This document shows positions 41,737 to 49,562 of a stretch of DNA of 64,000 nt, piece by piece (within the stretch, counting starts at the first letter, position 1; each line of letters begins with the position of its first letter). The notes below the pieces were generated by a model. The model did no database searches. It was not told the DNA's origin and saw nothing but the letters and a program-made list of their open reading frames with translations. Source of the stretch: Actinacidiphila guanduensis (lineage in GTDB: Bacteria; Actinomycetota; Actinomycetes; Streptomycetales; Streptomycetaceae); NCBI RefSeq assembly GCF_900103985.1, contig NZ_FNIE01000001.1:186001-250000 (forward strand), written 5' to 3'. The translations under genes were made by a program, and so were the position numbers.

Positions 41737-43449
41737 ATGACGGTCCGGACGAGGGACGGCGCGCCCCGGGTGCTCACCGCGCACCTGGGATGGAGCGCCG
41801 GCGCCGACAAGGCACTGGTCGCCGAGGTGCCGGACGGGCTCGCCCCGCGCAGCGCCGTGCTCGAAGGGCCGGACGGCACCCGCGAGTTGACCGCCGGGCC
41901 GGTGCAGGCGGTGCCGGGCTGGCACACCGGGCCCTACGTCCGCATCCCGCTGCCGCCGGACCTGCCGCCGGGCCGCCACACGCTGCGCCTCACCGACGGC
42001 AGCGGGCGCACCTGCGCCGCCGAGCCGTTCGAGATCGGCCCCGACCGGCTGCAGCGCCAGACGATGTCCGACGTGCTCGCCTACTTCAAGGCCATGCGCT
42101 CCAGCGGCGAGATCGACCGCAAGGACCGGCACGCGCACCTGTGGGGCGACGAGTCGGGCCGGACGGTCGACGCACGCGGCGGCTGGCTCGACGCCAGCGG
42201 CGACACCAGCAAGTTCCTCAGCCACCTCACCTACACCCGCACCATGAGCCCGCAGCAGACACCGCTGTGCGCCTGGGCGATGGCCGCCGCCCGCGACGCC
42301 GTCGCCCGGCGGCACCCGGCGCTGCTGCGCTCGCTCGGCACGCGCCTTCGCGACGAGGCGCTGTGGGGCGCGGACTTCCTGGTCCGCTTTCAGGCGCCCG
42401 AGGGCTACTTCTACACCGGCATCTTCGACGCGCTCACCAAGCAGCTGGACGAGCGCGTCATCACCGCGCCGCTCGCCGAGTGCGTGCGCACCGACCGCTA
42501 CCAGGCCGCCTACCGCCAGGGCGGCGGCCTCGCCATCGCCGCCCTGGCCCGAGCCTCTACCCTGGACGACACCGGGGAGTTCGGCCGCGAGCGGTACCTG
42601 CGGGCCGCCCTCACCGGCTTCGCGCACCTGGAGGCGCACAACACCGCGTACCTCGACGACGGCACCGAGACCGTCCTCGACGACTACGCGGCCCTGCTCG
42701 CGGCGAGCGAACTCGTCGGCGCCGGGGCGCCGGTGCAGGCCGCCGCCCGGCGCCGGGCCCGCTCGCTGATCGGCCGCTACGTCCGCCCCGGCGACGGGCC
42801 CGGGTGGTTCCGCGCCGATGAGGAGGGCCGGCCCTTCTTCCACGCCGCCGAGCCCGGGCTGCCCGTGGTGGCCCTGGTCCGCTTCGCCGAGGTCCTGGCC
42901 GACGCGCCCGAGGCCCCCGTCGCCCGCGCGCTCGCCGTCGAGGCGATGGAGGACACGCTGCGGCGGACCGCGGCCGTGCCGAACCCTTTCGGGTACCCGA
43001 GGCAGCGCGTGCAGCCCCTCGGCGGCACACCCCGTGACGCCTTCTTCTTCCCGCACGCGAATGAGACGGGCTACTGGTGGCAGGGCGAGAACGCCGGCAT
43101 CGCCTCCTTCGCGGCCGCGGCCGCGCTCACCGCGGGGCTCGACGGCGTCGGCGCCGCCACCGCGGCACGGCTGCTCGCCTTCGCCGACGACCAGCTCGCC
43201 TGGATCACCGGCCGCAACCCGTACGACATGTCGATGCTCCAGGGGCGCGGACGCAACAACCCCGAGTACGAGTCGGACTTCCCGAACCTGCCGGGCGGCA
43301 TCGTCAACGGGATCACCTCCGGGTGGACCGACGAGGAGGACGTCGCCTTCCTGCCGCCGGACGCGCCCGCGGGCGAGAGCTGGCGGTGGGCCGAGCAGTG
43401 GATTCCCCACACCGGATGGTTCCTCCTGGCCGTGGCCACGGCCCGCTGA
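41737..43449 (+). CDS. GH9 family glycoside hydrolase
   Basis: A 570-residue enzyme: an Ig-like N-terminal domain (about 1-100) joined to a GH9 alpha/alpha barrel. ARGGWLDASGDTSKFLSHL stands where GH9 has its catalytic aspartates (usually GGWYDAGD), NPYDMSMLQGRGRNNPEY and PGGIVNGITSG are the conserved C-terminal loop, and a late Glu in RWAEQWIPHTGWF can be the acid. GH9 members are endoglucanases or exo-beta-glucosaminidases/cellodextrinases. There is no signal peptide, so it works inside the cell on imported beta-glycans or glucosaminides. ATG 41737 with its own promoter; the adjacent amino-sugar kinase hints at a glucosaminide. Confidence 0.83.
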   Translation: MTVRTRDGAPRVLTAHLGWSAGADKALVAEVPDGLAPRSAVLEGPDGTRELTAGPVQAVPGWHTGPYVRIPLPPDLPPGRHTLRLTDGSGRTCAAEPFEIGPDRLQRQTMSDVLAYFKAMRSSGEIDRKDRHAHLWGDESGRTVDARGGWLDASGDTSKFLSHLTYTRTMSPQQTPLCAWAMAAARDAVARRHPALLRSLGTRLRDEALWGADFLVRFQAPEGYFYTGIFDALTKQLDERVITAPLAECVRTDRYQAAYRQGGGLAIAALARASTLDDTGEFGRERYLRAALTGFAHLEAHNTAYLDDGTETVLDDYAALLAASELVGAGAPVQAAARRRARSLIGRYVRPGDGPGWFRADEEGRPFFHAAEPGLPVVALVRFAEVLADAPEAPVARALAVEAMEDTLRRTAAVPNPFGYPRQRVQPLGGTPRDAFFFPHANETGYWWQGENAGIASFAAAAALTAGLDGVGAATAARLLAFADDQLAWITGRNPYDMSMLQGRGRNNPEYESDFPNLPGGIVNGITSGWTDEEDVAFLPPDAPAGESWRWAEQWIPHTGWFLLAVATAR

Positions 43450-43479
43450 CCTTTGCTCCCCCTCGAAAGGAGGGTCTCC

Positions 43480-44466
43480 GTGACCCCACCGCCCGCAGCC
43501 GCCCGGGTCGTCGTCGGCATCGACATAGGGGGCACGAAGACGCATGTCCTCGCAGACGGCTCAAGGGGTGCGGCTGCCCGCCGCGAAGGGTCCCTCACGA
43601 CGCCGGGTGCCGCCGGGACCTCGGCCGAGGGCGCAGCCCCCAACTCCCCTGCTGAGGTGGACGTGGTGGTGCCGTCGGAAGGGTGGTCGGCCACGCCAGT
43701 CGAAGGGGCCGCGCAGTGGATCACCGAGGTACTGGCGCGGGCCGGGGTCGGGAAGGTCGATGCGCTGGCTGTCGGCGCGCAGGGGTGCGAGGAGCCCGCA
43801 CACGCCGAGGAGTTGCGGGACGCCCTGCGGGAACGGCTGGGCGGGGTACCGGTCCTGGTCGTGAACGATGCCGAACTGCTGCTGCCCGCCGCCGGGTTGG
43901 AGCGGGGGATCGCCCTGATCGGGGGTACGGGGGCGATCGCCGTACGGTCCGACGGCGCCGGGACGACGTGGCGGGCCGGTGGTTGGGGCTGGGTGCTCTC
44001 CGACGACGGCAGCGCCTCCGCGCTGGTGCGGGACGCGGCTCGGGCCGTACTTGCCGCGGCCGACCTCGGTGGCCCGCCGGGGCTGCTGGCGAGGCGGCTC
44101 CTCGAAGCGGTGGGGGTGCCCGGAATCCCGGAGCTGGCGCTCGCTTTGAGCTGGGGGGAGGCGCCGGAGCACTGGGGGCGGTACGCGCCCGCGGTGGTGG
44201 GGGCCGCGGAGGAGGGCGACGAGACCGCGCGAACTGTTCTTGCCGCGGGGGCCCGTGCGCTCGCGCGTCTGGTCGATGTCCTCACCGCCCGTACGGGCGG
44301 TACCCCCGAACCGGTCGTGGCGGCGGGCGGCTTGCTGACAGGGGTCCCCTCCTACTGGGCCGCGGTCGAGTCCCACCTCCGTACGGCCCACCCCGCCCGC
44401 GACATCCGCCTCCTCACGTCCCCGCCGGCCACCGGGGCGCTCGCGCTGGCGTACGGCCTGCTCTGA
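43480..44466 (+). CDS. BadF/BadG family N-acetylglucosamine-kinase-like ATPase
   Basis: A 328-residue ASKHA-fold kinase. The phosphate-1 loop VVVGIDIGGTKTHVLAD opens the protein; ALIGGTGAIAVR and GGWGWVLSDDGSASALV are typical for the GlcNAc-kinase subgroup, and VVAAGGLLTGVPSYW the adenosine motif. It would phosphorylate an amino sugar or glucose derivative released by the GH9 or GH63 enzymes. GTG 43480 has AAGGAGG seven bases upstream. It follows the GH9 gene by 30 bases and is probably cotranscribed. Confidence 0.85.
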   Translation: MTPPPAAARVVVGIDIGGTKTHVLADGSRGAAARREGSLTTPGAAGTSAEGAAPNSPAEVDVVVPSEGWSATPVEGAAQWITEVLARAGVGKVDALAVGAQGCEEPAHAEELRDALRERLGGVPVLVVNDAELLLPAAGLERGIALIGGTGAIAVRSDGAGTTWRAGGWGWVLSDDGSASALVRDAARAVLAAADLGGPPGLLARRLLEAVGVPGIPELALALSWGEAPEHWGRYAPAVVGAAEEGDETARTVLAAGARALARLVDVLTARTGGTPEPVVAAGGLLTGVPSYWAAVESHLRTAHPARDIRLLTSPPATGALALAYGLL

Positions 44467-44558
44467 GACCGACCGGCAAAGCGATCACTTGAGGCGGCGG
44501 CTGGTGGGTCGGCCGTCCCAGCGGTAGCGGCCGTGGGCCTGCCGGATCAGCGGCGAGT

Positions 44559-45251
44559 TCACCACGGGAGATTCCCGAACCGGTCGATGAACTGTCCCGT
44601 CGGCCCGTCCGGGCCGATCGTCGCCAGGGTCACGATGGACTCCGCGCCGTCGGCGACGCTGTGTCCCAGGCCGCCGGTGAAGTCGGTCGCGGTCTGCCCG
44701 GGGTCCGCGGCGTTCACCTTCACGTCCTTCAGTTCCTTGGCGTACTGCGTCGTGAGCATCGTGACCGCGGCCTTCGAGGCGCAGTAGAGGGGCAGGGCTT
44801 ACTGCGACTCGATCCGCGCCGGGTCCTGCGTCATACCGAAGGAGCCCATCCCGCTGGACACGTTGACGATGACGGGGTTCGGCGACTTGCGCAGCAGCGG
44901 GAGGAAGGCGTGCGTGACGCGCACGATCCCGACGACGTTCACGTCGAGCACAGCGCTCATGTCGGCCGCGGTGTACTCCTCGACGGGGCCGACCTTGCCG
45001 AGGACGCCGGCGTTGTTGACCAGGACGTCGATCGTTCCCTCATGCGCGGCGACATCCGCGGCCGCGGCCCGGACCGAGGCGTCGTCGGTCACGTCGATCT
45101 GAACGAACCGGGCGCCGAGCGACTCGGCCGCGGCCCGACCGCGCTCACGGTGACGGGCACCGAGGAGGACGGTGTGCCCCGCCTCCACAAGGCGACGAGC
45201 GGTTTCAAAACCGAGGGACTTGTTGGCCCCGGTGATGAACGTGGTGGTCAT
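44559..45251 (-). pseudogene. Short-chain dehydrogenase interrupted by one in-frame stop
   Basis: The start (ATG 45251, GGAGGA upstream) opens a normal SDR: TTTFITGANKSLGFETARRL (cofactor motif), VLVNNAGVLG, IVNVSSGMGSFG. At 44799-44801 a TAA follows DPARIESQ; the same frame continues with ALPLYCASKAAVTMLTTQ (the catalytic YxxxK block) and ends at FGNLPW. Changing TAA to TAC or TAT restores a 230-residue SDR. So this is a single nonsense change, either real and recent or a sequence error. An XRE/MmyB-type regulator of the kind that often controls such SDRs lies just upstream. Confidence 0.8.
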
Positions 45252-45400
45252 GGCTCCTCCTGGTCCGAGCAGCACGGTCGTGCGCTGTTCACGCACTCCA
45301 TGCTGGGTTCCCGGGAGGGTCGGCGGGAGCTACGGGACTTCCTGGTACCGCGCGTACCCCCCAGCAGCCCGGTCCGCCGGGCGAAGCAGAACGCGGGCCT

Positions 45401-46234
45401 TCATCCCTGAGGAGACATCGTCTGAACCCCGATGGCCGCAAGGAATTCGAGTTTGCCGCGGGCGTCGGTGTCAGGCTGCGGCGTGTAGACCACGAGGCGG
45501 AGGTCCGTGTCCTGGGTGTTGAGGATGTCGGAGTTCATGGCGATGTCTCCGACATCCGGGTGCCGGACGAGTTTGTGCGCACTCCGGTGACCGCCCACCG
45601 CTCGGCGGCTCCACAACTCGCAGAACCGGGGGCTGAGGTTCAGCCTCGACACCAACGCCGCGAGGTCGGGGTCGCCGGGGTACCGGCTCGTCGTCGCGCG
45701 CAGGTCGGCGACGAGGGACTCCTCGAACGCCGCCCGCTCGGCCGCCGTCTGCCGAACCCGGGGCAGCTCACCGAGGAACTGCCAGACCAGGACGTTGCGG
45801 TCTCCCGCGCCGCGGACCGTGGGATCGCCGAACGTGGCCGCGAACAGCGGATTCCAGTGCAGCAGCTGCCAGGTGGCGTCGTAGACGGCCAGCGGGTTGC
45901 CGACGAGCTGGTCCACGATCCGGTACAGGCTCTCTGGGATCATTCGCGGAACCCGGCTCGGATCCGTTGCGTGACCCGCCATGCGCAAAAGGTGGGCATA
46001 CTCGTCGTCGGACAGATGCAGGGCTCGCGCCAGGGCCGAGCAGACCTGCGCCGAGGGTGTCGCCACCCGTCCCTGCTCCAGCCGGACCACGTACTCGACC
46101 GAGATGCCGGCCAGCGCCGCCAGCTCCGCGCGTCGCAGGCCGGGGACCCTGCGGGGTGAGCCGTGTGCGAAGCCCACCGTCGCGGGGTCCAGCCGGTCCC
46201 GCCACGCCCGCAGCGCGGCACCGAGTTGATCCAT
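45401..46234 (-). CDS. XRE/MmyB-like helix-turn-helix transcriptional regulator
   Basis: A 277-residue regulator. Residues 1-80 hold the XRE-type HTH (PGLRRAELAALAGISVEYVVRLEQGR), and about 100-270 the MmyB-like ligand domain (PLAVYDATWQLLHWNPLFAATFG, NLSPRFCELW, LRLVVYTPQPDT). This architecture is frequent in streptomycetes, where the ligand is thought to be a fatty acid or methylenomycin-like effector and the target is an adjacent SDR gene. ATG 46234 follows GGGAAG by nine bases; an ATG three codons earlier is possible. Same strand as the broken SDR, 149 bases upstream of it. Confidence 0.85.
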   Translation of the reverse strand: MDQLGAALRAWRDRLDPATVGFAHGSPRRVPGLRRAELAALAGISVEYVVRLEQGRVATPSAQVCSALARALHLSDDEYAHLLRMAGHATDPSRVPRMIPESLYRIVDQLVGNPLAVYDATWQLLHWNPLFAATFGDPTVRGAGDRNVLVWQFLGELPRVRQTAAERAAFEESLVADLRATTSRYPGDPDLAALVSRLNLSPRFCELWSRRAVGGHRSAHKLVRHPDVGDIAMNSDILNTQDTDLRLVVYTPQPDTDARGKLEFLAAIGVQTMSPQG

Positions 46235-46424
46235 GCGCACCATCTTCCCGCACACCCCGCCCCGCCGGGTGGTACGCGCTGTACCACGAAGTCCCGGCTG
46301 CCCGCCGCGGGGGTTCCTGTCTCGTCGCGGCCCGCACCTCGCCTTGGGCTGGTGGGGGTGCCCCCTCTGGGGGAGCAGTTCCCCGCGCCCCCAAGAAACG
46401 GCAACCCGCCGTAGGAGCTGCCCA

Positions 46425-46630
46425 CGTTCCCAGCCGCAGGCCGGTGGCCCGCTGAGCGCGCATTTCCTCCCCCAGAGCTTCGCCTGGGACGTACCCCAGC
46501 GCCCCCTGGGTGGTACGGCCTCGCCCTGCGCCAAAGGGCAAGGTTTTCAGGGGCGCTGGGGGTACCCCCACGCGAAGCTGTGGGGGAGGAACTGCGCGCA
46601 CAACCGGCCACCGGGCGGCAGGCGGCGACG
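46425..46630. repeat. Long imperfect inverted repeat (streptomycete intergenic palindrome)
   Basis: The core arms (about 46456-46508 and 46548-46599) are near-exact inverted copies containing TTCCTCCCCCAGAGCTTCGC and its complement GCGAAGCTGTGGGGGAGGAA, separated by about 40 bases; weaker similarity extends on both sides. A related block with GGGGGAGCAGTTCCCCGCG lies at about 46340-46395. Such GGGAACTGCGC palindromes are widespread between Streptomyces genes. It could fold into a cruciform or act as a terminator for the leftward operon ending at 46670. No gene is visible in 46235-46669. Confidence 0.75.
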
Positions 46631-46669
46631 GCGGCGAACCCCAGCGGCGAGATTCCGCCCCCGCCCCTC

Positions 46670-47674
46670 TTACGGCACCTTCGTGTCCGCGTTGTGGAAG
46701 ACGAACTCCTCGATGTCGACGCCGCGGAGTTCCGCGACCGCGGCCACCAGGATCTGGGTGACGAGGATCTCGATCACCGCCCGCTGGGACGCGGGGAGCG
46801 CGGGGACGCGCAAGGGGTGGAGGTGGGGGCGGGGATCGACGGGCTGGGCCGTGACGAGGATGACGGGGTGGCCCGCGTCGGCGAGGGCGGCCGCCGCCGC
46901 GTGCTCGCGGGCGTCGCCGAAGATGACGTGGACCCCGCCCCCGGCGGACTCCATGGCCCCGTGGAGGTACTGCCGCGTGCTCATGCCCGTGGAGGGGATG
47001 CGCGCGACCTCGCGGAAGAGCAGCGCGCTCTCCTCGGCGGAGCCCACCGCGGGGCCGGCCCCGACGAAGTCCGCCGAGGTCGCCTCGGCGAAGAGCGGCG
47101 CCAGCGCCCGTACCGGCTCGTCCAGTTCCTTCTCGGCGGTGGCGAACACCGATCCCAGCTCCGCCCAGCCGGGGTCCACCGTTCCGCCGTCCCAGGCGTC
47201 GGCGAGCAGCCCGAGGGCGGCGACGGTCGCCGTGTAGCCGATCGTCGAGGCGTAGCTGTCGGCGATGCTGCCCAGGTGCAGCAGCCCCTCGCTGGCGTCG
47301 GCGATCGGCGAGGGCACCATGTTGACCACGGCGAACCGCCGCTCGCGCGGCACGGATTCGAGCACGGCCAGCGTCTCGGCGCTGCGCCCGCTCTGCGAGA
47401 CGCCGACGATCGGGTGGGAGCTGGCGGGGAACGGCAGCGGGTGGTCCCCCGCGCCGAGCCGCCACGCGTGCACGCCGCGGGCCCGCAGCTCCCAGACGGG
47501 CGCGCACGCGGCGGCAAGGCTCGCGCCTATCGCGACGAAGACGGGACCGGGGCCACGCAGCCCGCCGGCCGCGGCGAGGTCGCTCACCGAAGCGGTCAGC
47601 CGGGCGACGGCCGCCTCCAGTTCCTCGGCCTGGGTGGCACGGGCGGCCGTGTAGGCGAGGTGTCCGTGGCTCAT
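46670..47674 (-). CDS. SIS-domain sugar-phosphate-binding protein
   Basis: A 334-residue protein with two SIS folds. FVAIGASLAAACA and the motif IVGVSQSGRSAETLAVLES bind a phosphosugar; FVGAGPAVGSAEESALLFREV and the second lobe follow, with TRQYLHGAMESAGGG typical of AgaS/GlmS-like amino-sugar isomerases. It may isomerise or deaminate an amino-sugar phosphate, or act as a sensor; a regulatory HTH is absent. Last gene of the 15-kb leftward operon; its ATG overlaps the stop of the upstream Gfo/Idh gene by four bases. Confidence 0.85.
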   Translation of the reverse strand: MSHGHLAYTAARATQAEELEAAVARLTASVSDLAAAGGLRGPGPVFVAIGASLAAACAPVWELRARGVHAWRLGAGDHPLPFPASSHPIVGVSQSGRSAETLAVLESVPRERRFAVVNMVPSPIADASEGLLHLGSIADSYASTIGYTATVAALGLLADAWDGGTVDPGWAELGSVFATAEKELDEPVRALAPLFAEATSADFVGAGPAVGSAEESALLFREVARIPSTGMSTRQYLHGAMESAGGGVHVIFGDAREHAAAAALADAGHPVILVTAQPVDPRPHLHPLRVPALPASQRAVIEILVTQILVAAVAELRGVDIEEFVFHNADTKVP

Positions 47675-48819
47675 GACTGCTCCGTAGCGTCGTGGATGGC
47701 GTCGTGGGTCCGCGTGGTCGGGTCCCACAGTGGGGGGATCGGGGGCACGGCCGGGGCGGTGCTCTCCACCCGTACCGGCGCCGCGCGGGCGATGGACTCC
47801 TCGACGGCGAGCATGACGTCGAGTACGTGGTAGGCCAGCTCCCCGCCGGCCCGCGGCCGCGTCCCGGCCCGGATCGCGCGGGCCATCTCCAGGACGCCGA
47901 CGCCCCGCCCGCACGGCACGCCCTCGGCCGGGACGGTCCGCCAGGGGGCGTCGCGTTCGGTGCTGGTGAGCAGCCGGGTCGGGCCGTCGAAGCCGCTGAC
48001 GGGGACCTCCAGGACGCCGCCGCTGCCGGTGATCTCGAACAGCTGGCGCCGCACGGCGGAGTCGAAGCTGTAGACGGAGGTGCCGACGACCCCGGAGGCG
48101 AAGGTGGTCACGACGCTGACGTGCGTGGGCACCTCGACCGGGAAGCGGGTGCCCGCGTCGGGCCCGGCCGCGATGGTGCGCACGGCCTGCGCGGTGTGCC
48201 CCTGGGCGCTCACCGACACCACGGGGCCGAGGAGCTGGACAAGCGCGGTGACGTAGTAGGGGCCGATGTCGAGCAGCGGTCCGGCGCCCTTGGCGAAGAG
48301 GAACTGCGGCCGCGGGTGCCACAGGTCGGGTCCCGGCCCCTGCATCAGGGTCAGGACGGTCTGCGGGGTGCCGACGGCTCCGGCGGCCAGCAGCCGGTGG
48401 GAGGTCTGGATCGCCGGGCCGAGCACGGTGTCGGGCGCGTTGCCGACGGCGACCCCGCGGGCGGCGGCCGCGTCCAGGACGGCGCGGGCGCTCTCGCGGC
48501 CGAGCGCGAGCGGCTTCTCGCTCCACACGTGCTTGCCGGCCTCGATGGCGGCGAGCGCCACCTCGGTGTGAGCGGCGGGCACGGTCAGGTTGACCACGAG
48601 GTCGACGTCGTCGCGGCGCAGCACCTCCTGCGGGCTGCCCCAGACCGGCACGCCGAACTCCTCCGCGCGCGCCCGGGCCCGTTCGGGCAGCAGGTCGGCG
48701 ACGGCGGTCACGGCGAGGTCGGGGAAGCCGGCCAGGGTGGTCAGGTACTCCCCCGCGATGTCGCCCGCGCCGATCAGCGCGACCCGGGTGGGCCCCCCGG
48801 CGGGGGCGGCGGGGCTCAC
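47671..48819 (-). CDS. Gfo/Idh/MocA family oxidoreductase
   Basis: A 382-residue dehydrogenase. The Rossmann motif RVALIGAGDIAGEYLTTL lies at the start and WSEKPLALG carries the classic EKP catalytic motif. GPLLDIGPYYVTALVQLLG is the DxGxYxxxx substrate element. The group oxidises sugar hydroxyls, often at C3, with NAD(P). GTG 48819 overlaps the isomerase stop by four bases, and its own stop overlaps the SIS gene, so three proteins are made coordinately. This is one of two Gfo/Idh enzymes in the operon, each beside a TIM-barrel isomerase. Confidence 0.87.
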   Translation of the reverse strand: MSPAAPAGGPTRVALIGAGDIAGEYLTTLAGFPDLAVTAVADLLPERARARAEEFGVPVWGSPQEVLRRDDVDLVVNLTVPAAHTEVALAAIEAGKHVWSEKPLALGRESARAVLDAAAARGVAVGNAPDTVLGPAIQTSHRLLAAGAVGTPQTVLTLMQGPGPDLWHPRPQFLFAKGAGPLLDIGPYYVTALVQLLGPVVSVSAQGHTAQAVRTIAAGPDAGTRFPVEVPTHVSVVTTFASGVVGTSVYSFDSAVRRQLFEITGSGGVLEVPVSGFDGPTRLLTSTERDAPWRTVPAEGVPCGRGVGVLEMARAIRAGTRPRAGGELAYHVLDVMLAVEESIARAAPVRVESTAPAVPPIPPLWDPTTRTHDAIHDATEQS

Positions 48820-49562
48820 GCGGCCGCCCCGGCGAGGAAGTAGCGGGCGTTGGACTCCACCAGCGGCCACACATCGCTGTGGTGGGCGACGACCTCCACG
48901 ACGGGCAGCTCCAGCGCGGGCGCGGCCAGCGCCAGCACCTCGTCCATCCGCCCGGTGGCGTCGACCCCGAGCACGGGCCGGTCGTTGCCGGGTTCGCGGT
49001 CGCGCACGACGTGCAGCAGCCGGACCCGCTCGCCGAGCCGCGGCAGCAGCTCGAAGACGTCCGCGCCGCCGACCCCGGCCCAGTAGACGTCGAGTTCGAG
49101 GACGACGCGGGGGTCGAGGAGCGAGACCAGCAGCTCGTAGGCGGGGACGCCGTCGATGTGCTGGGCGAACTCGAAGTCGTGGTTGTGGTAGCCGATGCGC
49201 AGGTCCCGCCCGGCGGCGAGTTCGGCGGCGCTGTTGAGGGCGTCGGCGAGGCGCTGCACGCCGGAGCGGTCGGCGATGCTCTCCGGCGGCACGTAAGGGG
49301 TGATCACGGTCCGGGCACCGAGTTCGGCGGCGGCGTCCAGGACGGTCGCGGCGGGCTGCCGCAGCACCGAGGAGTGCGCGGTGGTGGCCTCGAGTCCGGC
49401 GTCCCGCAGGGCCGTTGCGAGCCCGGCGGGGTCGGTGAGGATGTCGAAGGGCTCGGCGTGGCTGAACCCCGCGGCCTTCAGCCGGGCGAGGGTGCCGCCG
49501 AGCCGCGCGGGTCCGATGTCGTCGCGCACGCTGTAGAGCTGGATGCCCAGCGGGGCTGTCAT
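48816..49562 (-). CDS. Sugar phosphate isomerase/epimerase (TIM barrel)
   Basis: A 248-residue AP-endonuclease-2-fold barrel: GIQLYSVRDDIG at the first strand, IGYHNHDFEFAQ and VLELDVYWAGVGGAD carrying metal ligands, and RLLHVVRDREPG near the end. This set (NHxxEF, ELDxYW) marks the branch found with ThuA and Gfo/Idh proteins in keto-glycoside pathways. Overlaps of four bases on both sides (with the amine oxidase and the Gfo/Idh gene) show tight translational coupling. Confidence 0.87.
   Translation of the reverse strand: MTAPLGIQLYSVRDDIGPARLGGTLARLKAAGFSHAEPFDILTDPAGLATALRDAGLEATTAHSSVLRQPAATVLDAAAELGARTVITPYVPPESIADRSGVQRLADALNSAAELAAGRDLRIGYHNHDFEFAQHIDGVPAYELLVSLLDPRVVLELDVYWAGVGGADVFELLPRLGERVRLLHVVRDREPGNDRPVLGVDATGRMDEVLALAAPALELPVVEVVAHHSDVWPLVESNARYFLAGAAA

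Noticed and set aside
43683-44492. Rightward frame overlapping the kinase gene
   Set aside because: Arg/Gly-rich shadow of the BadF-type kinase frame, which has clear ATPase motifs.
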